Assembly: GCF_003003055.1 (NCBI RefSeq)
Contig: NZ_PVTV01000018.1
Span: 46,160-110,159 of the forward strand
DNA: 64,000 nucleotides
Direction of reading: 5' to 3'
Source of the DNA: Jezberella montanilacus
Lineage (GTDB): Bacteria > Pseudomonadota > Gammaproteobacteria > Burkholderiales > Burkholderiaceae_B
Below, in pieces: positions 44,354 through 52,365 of the stretch. Position 1 is the first letter of the stretch, and each line of letters starts with the position of its first letter. The notes under the pieces were generated by a model. The model was given only the letters and a program-made list of their open reading frames with translations, did no database searches and was not told the DNA's origin. A program made the translations under genes and the position numbers.

Positions 44354-44755
44354 CTAACGACGTACTTTGTTGGCGGGGGTGTCTGGAGCCATTGCTGGCG
44401 TTTCGCAAGGGAAACGTATGGACAGAAATCGCAATAAGCTGTCAGCTGCCGGCGCTTTGTGATGGACAGGATTGAGCTTTACCCATTCGATGAAGCGATC
44501 CATCACCTCTGACCGTGATGGCGCAGGCTGAACCACGCAGATAAACGACGGCGCCTGCTTGGGATGTCGGGTGACCAGGTAAGTGTCATAGACCCCTTGC
44601 CCGTAGGCGTCGCAGTAAGTGTGCTGCTCAGACCCGGGGCGTTCTTCGCAAACCCTAACCAGTTCTTCGGTGCTAATCGCTTGGTTTGTAGCGGCCGTAG
44701 CCGATGTAGCCGCTGACATCAGCAATAAGGTAAGTACAGCAGTCAGTTTTTTCAT
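44354..44755 (-). CDS. Exported Rap1a/Tai-like protein
   Basis: This 133-aa protein has a signal peptide (ending near A-T-A-A) and four cysteines spaced as in the Rap1a domain: C35 (V-C-E-E-R), C48 (T-Y-C-D-A), C73 (F-I-C-V) and C116 (F-P-C-E). In type VI secretion systems this fold makes immunity proteins, but many stand-alone members exist. No effector is seen next to it, and no T6SS gene lies in the window. An AAGGAA ribosome site precedes the ATG. Confidence 0.75.
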   Translation of the reverse strand: MKKLTAVLTLLLMSAATSATAATNQAISTEELVRVCEERPGSEQHTYCDAYGQGVYDTYLVTRHPKQAPSFICVVQPAPSRSEVMDRFIEWVKLNPVHHKAPAADSLLRFLSIRFPCETPAMAPDTPANKVRR

Positions 44756-44791
44756 GATGTTCCTTGGTGCTTGTAAGTTGACAGCTCAGGT

Positions 44792-45106
44792 TCAGACACC
44801 GAATCTATTTCTGATGTCCGCCATATCATTTTGATAATTTTTATGAGCCTCGGCTCTGCATTCGGCTGTTCTCGCTGACGGAAGACTTCTACAGTCATCA
44901 AGCGATTGCTGTTGCGCATTGACGGCCTCTTTTCTAGCGGTGCTCAATTTCTGAGCGGGCGTGACATCTTCCTGAGTCCAGCGTGCGGGATCTTGCGTCA
45001 TCATTGTTTTCACAGTGGATTGCGCATGCGCGTAGGTGCCACATACCAACATGCCAAGGGCAATTGACAAATAAGACATAGAGCGAGTGAGATTGACGAT
45101 TTTCAT
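44792..45106 (-). CDS. Small exported protein of unknown function
   Basis: Starting at ATG 45106 with AAGGATG upstream, the 104-aa protein has a signal peptide (ending near A-H-A-Q) and a mature part that is mostly charged and helical (rich in A, Q, E, R), with two cysteines (D-D-C-R and A-E-C-R). No family is recognised. It belongs to a run of three small exported proteins on the same strand. Confidence 0.72.
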   Translation of the reverse strand: MKIVNLTRSMSYLSIALGMLVCGTYAHAQSTVKTMMTQDPARWTQEDVTPAQKLSTARKEAVNAQQQSLDDCRSLPSARTAECRAEAHKNYQNDMADIRNRFGV

Positions 45107-45266
45107 GATTTCATCCTTTTTGCGTTTAGGGTACGCCCTCACTTTGCGGTGATTCGCCGAAGCAGTCTGTGCGATATCGAACAGACATCAAAAGTAAGGC
45201 AAGAGATGATGAGTCCCTGATCGCAGTTGCATTTCCTTCTCTTTGTCAACAACCAGGACATACACC

Positions 45267-45494
45267 ATGAAACATTCAGAAAGCGTGATCCCAAGCGGTA
45301 ACGAAATTGCTGGTATCTGGAAGCAGCAAGTCGGTGCCGCAAAAATCCTGTGGGGTAAGTTGACCGACGACGAAATTTTGCGAACCCAGGGGCAAACGCA
45401 GAAACTTGTTGGCATTATCCAAGAGCGTTATGCCATTTCACGCGAAATCGCTGACCAGCAGGTCGCAGATTTCATGGCAAAAATTAAACTTTAA
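45267..45494 (+). CDS. CsbD-like stress protein
   Basis: The internal ATG at 45267, preceded by AGGA, gives 75 aa. The protein contains G-N-E-I-A-G-I-W-K-Q-Q-V-G near 11-23 and W-G-K-L-T-D-D-E near 29-36, the two CsbD core segments. CsbD-like proteins are stress-induced helical proteins of unknown mechanism. The BON protein follows after 13 bases, so they form a unit. Confidence 0.85.
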   Translation: MKHSESVIPSGNEIAGIWKQQVGAAKILWGKLTDDEILRTQGQTQKLVGIIQERYAISREIADQQVADFMAKIKL

Positions 45495-45507
45495 AGGCGA
45501 CACCATC

Positions 45508-46377
45508 ATGAACAAATATTCGAAAAATTTATTTGTCGCATCTGGGCTCGCGCTGGCGATGATGACGCTCGGCGAGCCTGTTCTGTCTGAAACGCTCGAG
45601 CAGAATATGACAGATGTCAGACAAGAAGCTCAAATCTGGACTACCTACACATTGAATCCGTATTTACGCATGAGCGGTTTAAAAGCCAGTGTTAAAGACG
45701 GTAAAGCAACGCTGACCGGTAGTGTGCCTGAAGGAGTAGATAAAGCCCTGGCCAAGGCCATTGCCCTTGGTGTTGAGGGCATCAAAGAAGTCGATAATCA
45801 AATTACCGTCGACGGAGACGAGCTCGCATCGCATGCAACGGCGATGCAAAATTATGGCGAGGTTGTTGACGATGTGACGACGACGCTGGCCGTAACCTCA
45901 AAGTTGCTGTGGAGCAAATACACGAGTGCACTCAATACGCAAGTCGATACCAAAGCGGGTCGGGTGACGTTGACCGGTACCGCTGACAGCGGCGCTGCAA
46001 AAGAGTTGGCAGGGCGTTTGGCTGCAAATACGCGCGGGGTTGTCTCTGTTAGCAATCGCTTGGTTGTTAGTCCGCCTAAAGTAGTTGCCATGCAAGTTAG
46101 TGGGGCTCGTGCCGGCAGTATGGATAGTGCTAAGCCTGTTCCGGCGGTAATGAACGCTGAGCAAGCCGTGTCTGATAGTTGGATTACGACTAAAGTGAAA
46201 TCGACGTTGCTGTACTCAAGCAACGTAGTGGGATCCGATATCGCCGTCACAACTAAGATGGGGGTCGTATCTTTAGATGGAAAAGTCAGCAGCGGCGCCG
46301 AGCGTTCACTCGCCATTGAATTAGCTAAAAATGTGCGCGGTGTAAAAGCCGTCAACTCGACAGCTTTGAAGTTTTAA
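45508..46377 (+). CDS. Exported protein with three BON domains
   Basis: The ATG at 45508 with AAGGCG upstream begins a signal peptide (M-N-K-Y-S-K-N... ending near V-L-S). The 289-aa protein has three BON-like units (about 35-98, 115-178 and 215-287), each with a V-x-L-x-G-x-V/T pattern and a terminal V-x-N motif. BON domains occur in OsmY-like and other envelope-stress proteins that bind lipid or outer membrane. It is coupled to the csbD-like gene. Confidence 0.85.
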   Translation: MNKYSKNLFVASGLALAMMTLGEPVLSETLEQNMTDVRQEAQIWTTYTLNPYLRMSGLKASVKDGKATLTGSVPEGVDKALAKAIALGVEGIKEVDNQITVDGDELASHATAMQNYGEVVDDVTTTLAVTSKLLWSKYTSALNTQVDTKAGRVTLTGTADSGAAKELAGRLAANTRGVVSVSNRLVVSPPKVVAMQVSGARAGSMDSAKPVPAVMNAEQAVSDSWITTKVKSTLLYSSNVVGSDIAVTTKMGVVSLDGKVSSGAERSLAIELAKNVRGVKAVNSTALKF

Positions 46378-46407
46378 GTCAGCGCGGATTCAAGATTTTA
46401 GGGTGTC

Positions 46408-46433
46408 GCGCTCAGTGTAGGACACTGAGGCGC
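46408..46433 (+). terminator. Hairpin after the BON gene (possible terminator)
   Basis: The sequence GCGCTCAGTGT, AGG, ACACTGAGGCGC forms an 11-bp stem with one bulged base. No clear T tract follows, so it may be a transcript end, an mRNA-stabilising hairpin, or a Rho-associated site. Confidence 0.4.
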
Positions 46434-46591
46434 GCCACTGGTTTAATATTCAACGCATGCCCCATTCATAAAGAGTGAGGGCGCATTAATCTACGTTAAA
46501 ATCGGGCATCTTAATTGCCCGCTGACAGAAAAATAACTTTAAGAATTTTTGTCTGTGGCAAAATTGCTTCCCTAACAGGGGTTCGCTTTCG

Positions 46592-47764
46592 ATGCCAAGC
46601 AGCACACCACTTTCAAAATCAGCATTACAGATTGCGCTAGTACTGGCTTTCGGGTATCTGAGCGTGATTGCCTGGCAACAAAGCTTGCCCTTTAAGTTCG
46701 ATTCATACACCGTCGGCGAATGGCTCATCAATTACGGCGGGGGTTTGACTCGTCGTGGTCTTGATGGATTTCTATTGATCCATGCAGCCAATCTGCTTGG
46801 TTTATCGCCTGAGCTCATGGTCTTTTTCGTAAAGATAAGCTGCTTTGGCGTTGTTTATATTGGCATGGCAGTTTTACTGCAAAGTCGAACGGTCGGGCCT
46901 TGGTTTGATTGGATATTGCTTCTATCGCCGTGTACCTTTCTTTTTCCTGCTTTGGATCGATGGGGAGGGGGGCGCAAAGAAATCCTGCTTCTAGCAATCC
47001 TGACCGTTTGGGCACTGCTTGCCAGAAATGGCAAAACCGCGCCTAGGTCGATCTGGCTAAGCCTGACATTCTTCTTGCTTACTCCGATGCACGAAGGGCT
47101 GTTCTTTTTTTATCCCTTAATGCTCGCCTTGGTTGCTTTGCTGTTTGGGCGAAAGCCCTATAGCTTCTTGCAGATGAGTCTGATTCTCCTGCCCTCTGCC
47201 TTGCTACTTTTAGGCATTGTTATCTGGCAGCCTCCCGTGACTGACAATATGCTGATCGCGATCGCTAAAGCCATCAGTCCGACAGACTTCGTTCAATGGG
47301 ATAGTGGCGCTATTGAGACGTTACGCTATACCTTGAGGCAGGGCGTAGCCAACGTAGGGGTGCTGGTTGACAGGTGGGCAATCGCCTCCTTACTGATAGG
47401 CTGGGTGATGTCGCTTGCACCCCTCTACTGGGTAATACGACGGACATTGGCCATCCAGATAGAGCGTCAATTCGGTGTGCCTATTTTGATCGGATTGCTA
47501 TCTCAATTGCCGCTATATGTCATGGCAACGGATTGGGGGCGCTGGATCTATATCAACGCGAGCCTGTTGACGATTGCGTATTTCGCGCTACCTTTGAAAA
47601 ATCAAGCTAAAAATCAAATGGTCGGGCAAGTTCATGAACATGAACATGAGCTCTTTAGCCTTCGATCAATATTTTTGTTGCTTGTATCGATTGTTTCGGT
47701 AGCACTCATCGCGAGACTGACAAGAATCCCACATTGTTGTGTGGTGGGATTTCAATTGCATTAA
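46592..47764 (+). CDS. Unrecognised polytopic membrane protein
   Basis: This 390-aa protein has about nine to ten hydrophobic helices. The segment Y-G-G-G-L-T-R-R-G-L-D-G at about 49-60 after the first helix is a motif I associate with uncharacterised membrane proteins near polysaccharide genes, but I cannot name the family. W-I-Y-I-N-A in the late loop is another polar block. There is no catalytic motif that I can identify. The C-terminus has short tandem H-E repeats. It stands between the BON gene and a converging cytochrome gene. Confidence 0.7.
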   Translation: MPSSTPLSKSALQIALVLAFGYLSVIAWQQSLPFKFDSYTVGEWLINYGGGLTRRGLDGFLLIHAANLLGLSPELMVFFVKISCFGVVYIGMAVLLQSRTVGPWFDWILLLSPCTFLFPALDRWGGGRKEILLLAILTVWALLARNGKTAPRSIWLSLTFFLLTPMHEGLFFFYPLMLALVALLFGRKPYSFLQMSLILLPSALLLLGIVIWQPPVTDNMLIAIAKAISPTDFVQWDSGAIETLRYTLRQGVANVGVLVDRWAIASLLIGWVMSLAPLYWVIRRTLAIQIERQFGVPILIGLLSQLPLYVMATDWGRWIYINASLLTIAYFALPLKNQAKNQMVGQVHEHEHELFSLRSIFLLLVSIVSVALIARLTRIPHCCVVGFQLH

Positions 47765-47775
47765 CGGACTTGGCG

Positions 47776-48306
47776 CTACTTTAAATTTGGCCACATTCTT
47801 TTTAAAACGCCGTCCTTGAGAATGACATGATGCCAGATTGCAAGTAACGAATGCCCTGCGGCTAAGATTAGCAACGCGTTAGCCAGCAGCCCGTGTAGGT
47901 CAACGACTTCTTCTCTAAGCTGCTTATTGCTTGGATCAAACGCCGGCACCTTGAACAAGTTAAAAATGTTATCGCCCCGCACCCAGACCGCCGCAACACC
48001 AACGGCGATGATACAAGCGATCAGCAAATAGAAGATGTGATGTGTGCCAACGGCTAACTTGCCGATCAAGCCTGGCACTGCTTGAGGTAGTTTGGTCGCA
48101 CCGCCAATCTTCCATTTGAGTCTAAGGGCCAAAATGATGGCAAGAACAAAGCCCAGCGCAATGTGAGTACTTCGTGCAAAGACCCTTGGGTCGCCCTTAG
48201 CAAAAAAGTCAAGATTTTCGCCAAGCAACCAAAGCGTCAAAATCAGGGCAGCACTGACCCAGTGATAGAAAATCGCTTTCGAATCATAAACGGTGGTTGT
48301 ATTCAT
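47776..48306 (-). CDS. Cytochrome b561-family membrane protein
   Basis: The ATG at 48306, preceded by AAGGAGC, gives 176 aa. Four membrane helices carry histidines placed as heme ligands: H in F-Y-H-W-V-S (about residue 15), H in S-T-H-I-A-L, H in V-G-T-H-H-I-F-Y and H in A-A-G-H-S-L-L-A-I-W-H-H. The protein is expected to transfer electrons from quinol, for example as a superoxide:ubiquinone oxidoreductase-like protein. It stands downstream of the LysR gene but with its own ribosome site. Confidence 0.85.
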   Translation of the reverse strand: MNTTTVYDSKAIFYHWVSAALILTLWLLGENLDFFAKGDPRVFARSTHIALGFVLAIILALRLKWKIGGATKLPQAVPGLIGKLAVGTHHIFYLLIACIIAVGVAAVWVRGDNIFNLFKVPAFDPSNKQLREEVVDLHGLLANALLILAAGHSLLAIWHHVILKDGVLKRMWPNLK

Positions 48307-48350
48307 GCTAGCTCCTTGGGCTATCGTCACTTTATACAGTATTTAATATG

Positions 48351-49247
48351 TCAGGTCTGTTCTGCTGCCTGCGCCGATAGGTGTTCTTTGAAGATCATCG
48401 CAATTGGCGACAATTTCTTACCTTTCGGACTAACGATGTGCCATCGCGATGCGATTGGAAACCCACTGCATTTCAGGATGGCCACATCGTTGTTCTCAAC
48501 TTGATCGCCGAGAGAATATTTGGATAAGACTGCCAAACCTAGTCCGCCGATGACGGCTTGTTTGATTGCCTCATTGCTGCCTAGCTCTAGTCGCACGTCA
48601 GGTTTAAATTTTAATTTTTTAAAGTAGGCGTCAGTCGCCATGCGCGTGCCTGAGCCTTTTTCTCTAAAAATGAACTTCTCGTTTTTTAAAGACGTGAGGT
48701 CGAAGCGCTTTCTCTGTGCAAGGATATGTTGCTTTGATGCGACCAAGAGCAAAGGATTCGGCATGAAGACTTCGTCGTCAATGTCCAGATTTAGGGGAGG
48801 CTGTGACATGATGTAAAGGTCGTCCAGGTTGCTTTCAAGGCGCTTGACCACACCGTCTCTATTTAGAACCTCTAATGTGATGTCTATTTGTGGATACTTG
48901 GCGCAAAACGTACCCAGTATTCTCGGGACAAAGTACTCAGCGGTACTCACCACGGCCACTTTGAGCTTCCCCCGAGTCAATCCCTTCAAGCCATTGACCT
49001 GTTGTTCAAACGTCTCCCATTGACTGGAAATCTGTCTAGCGGTGTTTGCTAAGTCGTTCCCCAGCTGTGTCAGGTGAACCTTTCTGGCAATCACTTCGTA
49101 GAGTGGGGCACCGACCGCGTCCGTCATCTCTTTTAACTGCATCGACGCAGTAGGTTGTGTGACATGAACCATTCGAGCGGCTGCTGTCACGCTACCCGTC
49201 TCTGCCAGTGCAAGAAACAGCCGCAACTGTCTGAAAGTAATATTCAT
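48351..49247 (-). CDS. LysR-type transcriptional regulator (CbbR/CmpR-like)
   Basis: This 298-aa protein has an N-terminal winged-helix domain (about 4-62: R-Q-L-R-L-F-L-A-L-A-E-T-G-S-V-T-A-A-A, then T-Q-P-T-A-S-M-Q-L-K) and a LysR effector domain. The pattern resembles CbbR/CmpR regulators of carbon dioxide or bicarbonate use. It is divergent from the SbtA-like bicarbonate transporter gene with 84 bases between them, so it probably controls that gene and itself. A palindrome covers its own start codon. Confidence 0.87.
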   Translation of the reverse strand: MNITFRQLRLFLALAETGSVTAAARMVHVTQPTASMQLKEMTDAVGAPLYEVIARKVHLTQLGNDLANTARQISSQWETFEQQVNGLKGLTRGKLKVAVVSTAEYFVPRILGTFCAKYPQIDITLEVLNRDGVVKRLESNLDDLYIMSQPPLNLDIDDEVFMPNPLLLVASKQHILAQRKRFDLTSLKNEKFIFREKGSGTRMATDAYFKKLKFKPDVRLELGSNEAIKQAVIGGLGLAVLSKYSLGDQVENNDVAILKCSGFPIASRWHIVSPKGKKLSPIAMIFKEHLSAQAAEQT

Positions 49248-49262
49248 AGATATTTATCTATG
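49245..49262. promoter_or_regulatory. Perfect inverted repeat, possible LysR operator
   Basis: CATAGATA, TT, TATCTATG is a perfect 8-2-8 palindrome in the LysR/SbtA intergenic region. Its left arm includes the LysR start codon. Its place and symmetry suggest a binding site for autoregulation and for control of the divergent transporter. Binding is inferred only. Confidence 0.5.
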
Positions 49263-49331
49263 TATCAATATAAGAAATTCGATTTTACTTTATATGTTGA
49301 TGTTCTTAAGATGATCTCAAAGGAGCACTTC

Positions 49332-50291
49332 ATGACTAACCTACTCGATCCGTCTATCCTGTTTTTTATGTTCGGTATCTTTGCCGGCTTAATCAAATCC
49401 AACCTCGAAATCCCGGCGCCGATTTCGCGCTTCTTATCGCTTTATTTGTTAATGGCGTTAGGGTTGAAAGGGGGGTTCGCCTTAAATAAATCAGGCTTTA
49501 CGCCAGAAATTGCGATCAGCTTGGGGATTGCGATTACCTTGGCGATTGCGATTCCCCTTATAGGCTATCAGCTGCTGAAGTGGAAGTTGAATAAACTGGA
49601 CGCCGCTGCAATTGCCGCCACGTATGGCTCGATCAGTGCTGTCACGTTCATTACCGCGACACAAGTCTTGGATCAAGGCAGTATCGTTTATGGTGGCCAC
49701 ATGGCCGCTGCGATGGCTCTTATGGAGTCGCCCGCCATCATCATCGCCATTTTGCTCGCAAACCGTATTCGCCAACAGCGCTCCGGTAGCGAGACACCCA
49801 GGACCTCCTTAGGTAAGGTGCTCCACGAATCTTTTACCGATGGCGGTCAGCTTTTGTTATTGGGTTCATTAGTGGTGGGGCTGATTTCTGGCGACGCAGG
49901 CCATAAGGTAATGGCCCCGTTTTCTATCGATATCTTTAAAGGCTTGTTAGCATTTTTCTTATTGGATATGGGCCTCGTAGCAGCCAGAAGTATTGGTGAT
50001 CTAAAAAATCAACCTCCCGTCACCTATCTATACGGATTAATCGCCCCGCCATTTCACGCGCTGCTGGCGCTTGGTTTATGTCATCTGTTGTACGTGCCCC
50101 TTGGGGACACTGTGCTTCTGATGATCTTGGCAGCCAGCGCATCTTATATTGCGGTACCTGCGGTTCTCAGGCACGCGATGCCTGAGGTCACGCCTGCCTT
50201 GTATATGGGCATGTCTCTGGGCATTACTTTCCCTCTGAATATTATCTTGGGTATCCCCAGCTACATCTTCATTGCCAAAGCGATGGCTTAG
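49332..50291 (+). CDS. SbtA-type sodium-dependent bicarbonate transporter family permease
   Basis: The ATG at 49332 has AGGAG just upstream and excludes 59 residues of open frame that overlap the divergent regulator. The 319-aa protein has about ten helices and the SbtA/DUF897 pattern: L-D-P-S-I-L-F-F-M-F-G at the start, L-L-M-A-L-G-L-K-G-G, A-A-T-Y-G-S-I-S-A-V-T-F and the matching A-A-S-A-S-Y-I-A-V-P-A in the second half. Characterised cyanobacterial SbtA imports bicarbonate with sodium; proteobacterial members are less studied. The adjacent CbbR/CmpR-like regulator supports a role in inorganic-carbon supply. Confidence 0.88.
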   Translation: MTNLLDPSILFFMFGIFAGLIKSNLEIPAPISRFLSLYLLMALGLKGGFALNKSGFTPEIAISLGIAITLAIAIPLIGYQLLKWKLNKLDAAAIAATYGSISAVTFITATQVLDQGSIVYGGHMAAAMALMESPAIIIAILLANRIRQQRSGSETPRTSLGKVLHESFTDGGQLLLLGSLVVGLISGDAGHKVMAPFSIDIFKGLLAFFLLDMGLVAARSIGDLKNQPPVTYLYGLIAPPFHALLALGLCHLLYVPLGDTVLLMILAASASYIAVPAVLRHAMPEVTPALYMGMSLGITFPLNIILGIPSYIFIAKAMA

Positions 50292-50388
50292 TATTTTCTA
50301 TTGTCGCGGCCTTTGGCAAGATATGATTGCATACCGTCAATTGGGATGAGTGACGTCTCAATTCAACGAAACCAGTCGATAACCTGTG

Positions 50389-51927
50389 ATGAAACGCTTA
50401 AACCTTGTTGCCTGCGCGACCTTAGTAATTTGCGTTTTCAACGTCCTCGTTCAATACCTGTGTGGCGGAGAGATCCGAAGCCATATCTTGAACTCCGACA
50501 CGCTTTTTTATCCCGCTTTGTTGTCTGATGTGTTTGCGGGAACAGGGCATTTTTCGGACTGGTCGCTTCCCGCGGCGCCCTATTTCTTTCCTGATCTGGT
50601 TGCATTCACGCTGGGGTATCTTGCCGGTTTGGGTGCTGATCTTCAATTGCTTGGCGTTGCACTGGTTCAGCTTGGTCTCGTTTTTATCGCAATGAGATCG
50701 CTTGCTAAGGAGACTTCAATACGCAGGCCGTTTTTTGCTGCAACGTTCATTTTGGCAGTACTTAGCTATTTGGCGCTCGCAAACAACAAACCCTTTGACT
50801 TTATATCTGGCGGCCCCTTTGTGCTCTTGTTGGTGAGTGTGTTTCATTTCGGCGCCTTCTTAAGCACACTGATTTTCTTGCCGTTGTGGCTAAAAGCGAC
50901 AGACGCCCTGAGTAAGCCTGATCAGCGGTATCTCAAGATCTCGTTACTGGCTTTACTATCGTTTTTAGCTACCAGCTCGGATAGTTTTTTTATGACGCAA
51001 ACAATCAGTCCGTTAATTGTGATGGTTTTGAGTCAGTTTGTGTTGAAACGACGCAAGCCCTGGCGGCTCAAGGTGATACCTTTACTTGTCGCTTTATTGG
51101 CTTCAGTAGCCGGCTTTTTTAGCAATGACTTATTGCTTGCAACGATCACACGGCCAAGCCCGAGTTTGGGACTAGCGGGCAGTGAAAAAAGACTTGAAGC
51201 GATGGCAAGTATTTTCATATCGGTGATCACTACTTATCCAATCTTTATCTTGGTGTTTTTGTCGTACATCATTGTTGTGATCACGTCTGCGTTTCGCTTT
51301 TTGAAATCACCAGACAATGCCAGTAAGCTCACTTGGCTAGCGGTATTCTCGCTGTTGTCTGTCTTATCAACTGTGACCGCCTTGGCACTACTGACCAACA
51401 TCCCTGAAATCGGCGCACGTTATTTGCTGCCCGTCTTCTTCTGGCCGGTGATTGTCGTGCTCTTATTCTTCACCAACGACGTCAAGGGTTGGTTTACCCC
51501 GTGTGCCGTGGCCTTATCTATTTTTTTGATGTTGCGCTTGAGCATCGACTCGTATCATTTAGTTCAGTCAAGCCAAGCGCCTGTGACAGGGTATTCGAGT
51601 GATATCGCCTGTATCGATGAAACGCTAAAAGATACGGATGCTCGCCACGGGTTAGCTCAGTATTGGGATGCCCGCTATGTGCAAACGTTTAGCAAGCTCA
51701 AAATAAGTGTTGCACAATACACGGTCGATCTTCAACCGATCGATTTTTTTACTTCAACAAAGTCTTTTAGGCCTCGCTACGACTTTGCTATCAGCTCGCG
51801 CAACGTAAATGATGCGTGGCAAATCCCACCTGATGCTCTGGTTCGAAAAGGTGGCGAGCCCACGCTCGTCAAGCGCTGCGGATCCCGAACCGTCTATGTC
51901 TTCACGAAAAACGGGCTAAAGCCCTAA
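50389..51927 (+). CDS. Unrecognised large polytopic membrane protein
   Basis: This 512-aa protein (ATG at 50389, three bases inside a GTG) has about ten to eleven hydrophobic helices and a C-terminal soluble part of about 110 residues beginning after S-I-D-S-Y-H-L-V. Acidic residues after the first helix, L-N-S-D-T-L-F-Y-P, resemble the external loop of GT-C type glycosyltransferases and other membrane glycan proteins, but the match is not decisive. The C-terminal part contains cysteines (I-A-C-I-D-E, K-R-C-G-S). No neighbouring glycan genes are present. Confidence 0.68.
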   Translation: MKRLNLVACATLVICVFNVLVQYLCGGEIRSHILNSDTLFYPALLSDVFAGTGHFSDWSLPAAPYFFPDLVAFTLGYLAGLGADLQLLGVALVQLGLVFIAMRSLAKETSIRRPFFAATFILAVLSYLALANNKPFDFISGGPFVLLLVSVFHFGAFLSTLIFLPLWLKATDALSKPDQRYLKISLLALLSFLATSSDSFFMTQTISPLIVMVLSQFVLKRRKPWRLKVIPLLVALLASVAGFFSNDLLLATITRPSPSLGLAGSEKRLEAMASIFISVITTYPIFILVFLSYIIVVITSAFRFLKSPDNASKLTWLAVFSLLSVLSTVTALALLTNIPEIGARYLLPVFFWPVIVVLLFFTNDVKGWFTPCAVALSIFLMLRLSIDSYHLVQSSQAPVTGYSSDIACIDETLKDTDARHGLAQYWDARYVQTFSKLKISVAQYTVDLQPIDFFTSTKSFRPRYDFAISSRNVNDAWQIPPDALVRKGGEPTLVKRCGSRTVYVFTKNGLKP

Positions 51928-51954
51928 AGAAGCTGCTGCCAGCTTGTATAAGGA

Positions 51955-52329
51955 TCAACTCAGGTTTAGAAAGACCAGGGCGATTAACGTCCAGAACGTG
52001 AGCTTCATCCCGAGTATCCGTTTGCTGAACTCAGGCGGTGCAATCTTGATGCCCTGAGCGTGGATTAGTCGTCCGACGATCAGGCTGATGCCCGGCAAAG
52101 CAACGAGCAACGCAGGCGCACCATTGGCCTCTAAGCAAGCAATCAATATGACACCAAACGGCACATACTCAGCAAAATTGCCTTGAGCACGAATCGCTCT
52201 CTCGAGGTCGTCGTGGCCGCCGTTACCTAGACTCACCTTGTTTTTACGTCGCAAACCAATAACGGCTAACGAAAGTCTCACAAAGATGATTGTTAAAACA
52301 GATGCGACGATTGAGGTAATTAAAAGCAT
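51955..52329 (-). CDS. MAPEG family membrane protein
   Basis: This 124-aa protein has four hydrophobic helices and the MAPEG pattern R-A-I-R-A-Q-G-N-F-A-E-Y-V-P in the loop after helix one, followed by R-L-I-H-A-Q-G. MAPEG proteins are membrane-bound glutathione- or eicosanoid-related enzymes; bacterial members are mostly uncharacterised. It stands alone, converging with the large membrane-protein gene. Confidence 0.88.
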   Translation of the reverse strand: MLLITSIVASVLTIIFVRLSLAVIGLRRKNKVSLGNGGHDDLERAIRAQGNFAEYVPFGVILIACLEANGAPALLVALPGISLIVGRLIHAQGIKIAPPEFSKRILGMKLTFWTLIALVFLNLS

Positions 52330-52365
52330 AGCTAAGCCCTTGTATATTAAAAAAACCGATTTGAA

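Noticed and set aside
46503..46521. CGGGCA/TGCCCG hairpin upstream of the membrane protein gene as a terminator or riboswitch
   Set aside because: Only a 6-bp stem, without a T tract on the plus strand and no gene ending on the minus strand; too weak to call.
47629..47652. Short palindromic CATGAA repeats near the end of the membrane protein gene
   Set aside because: They encode H-E residues inside the coding frame, so they are probably coding repeats rather than a regulatory site.
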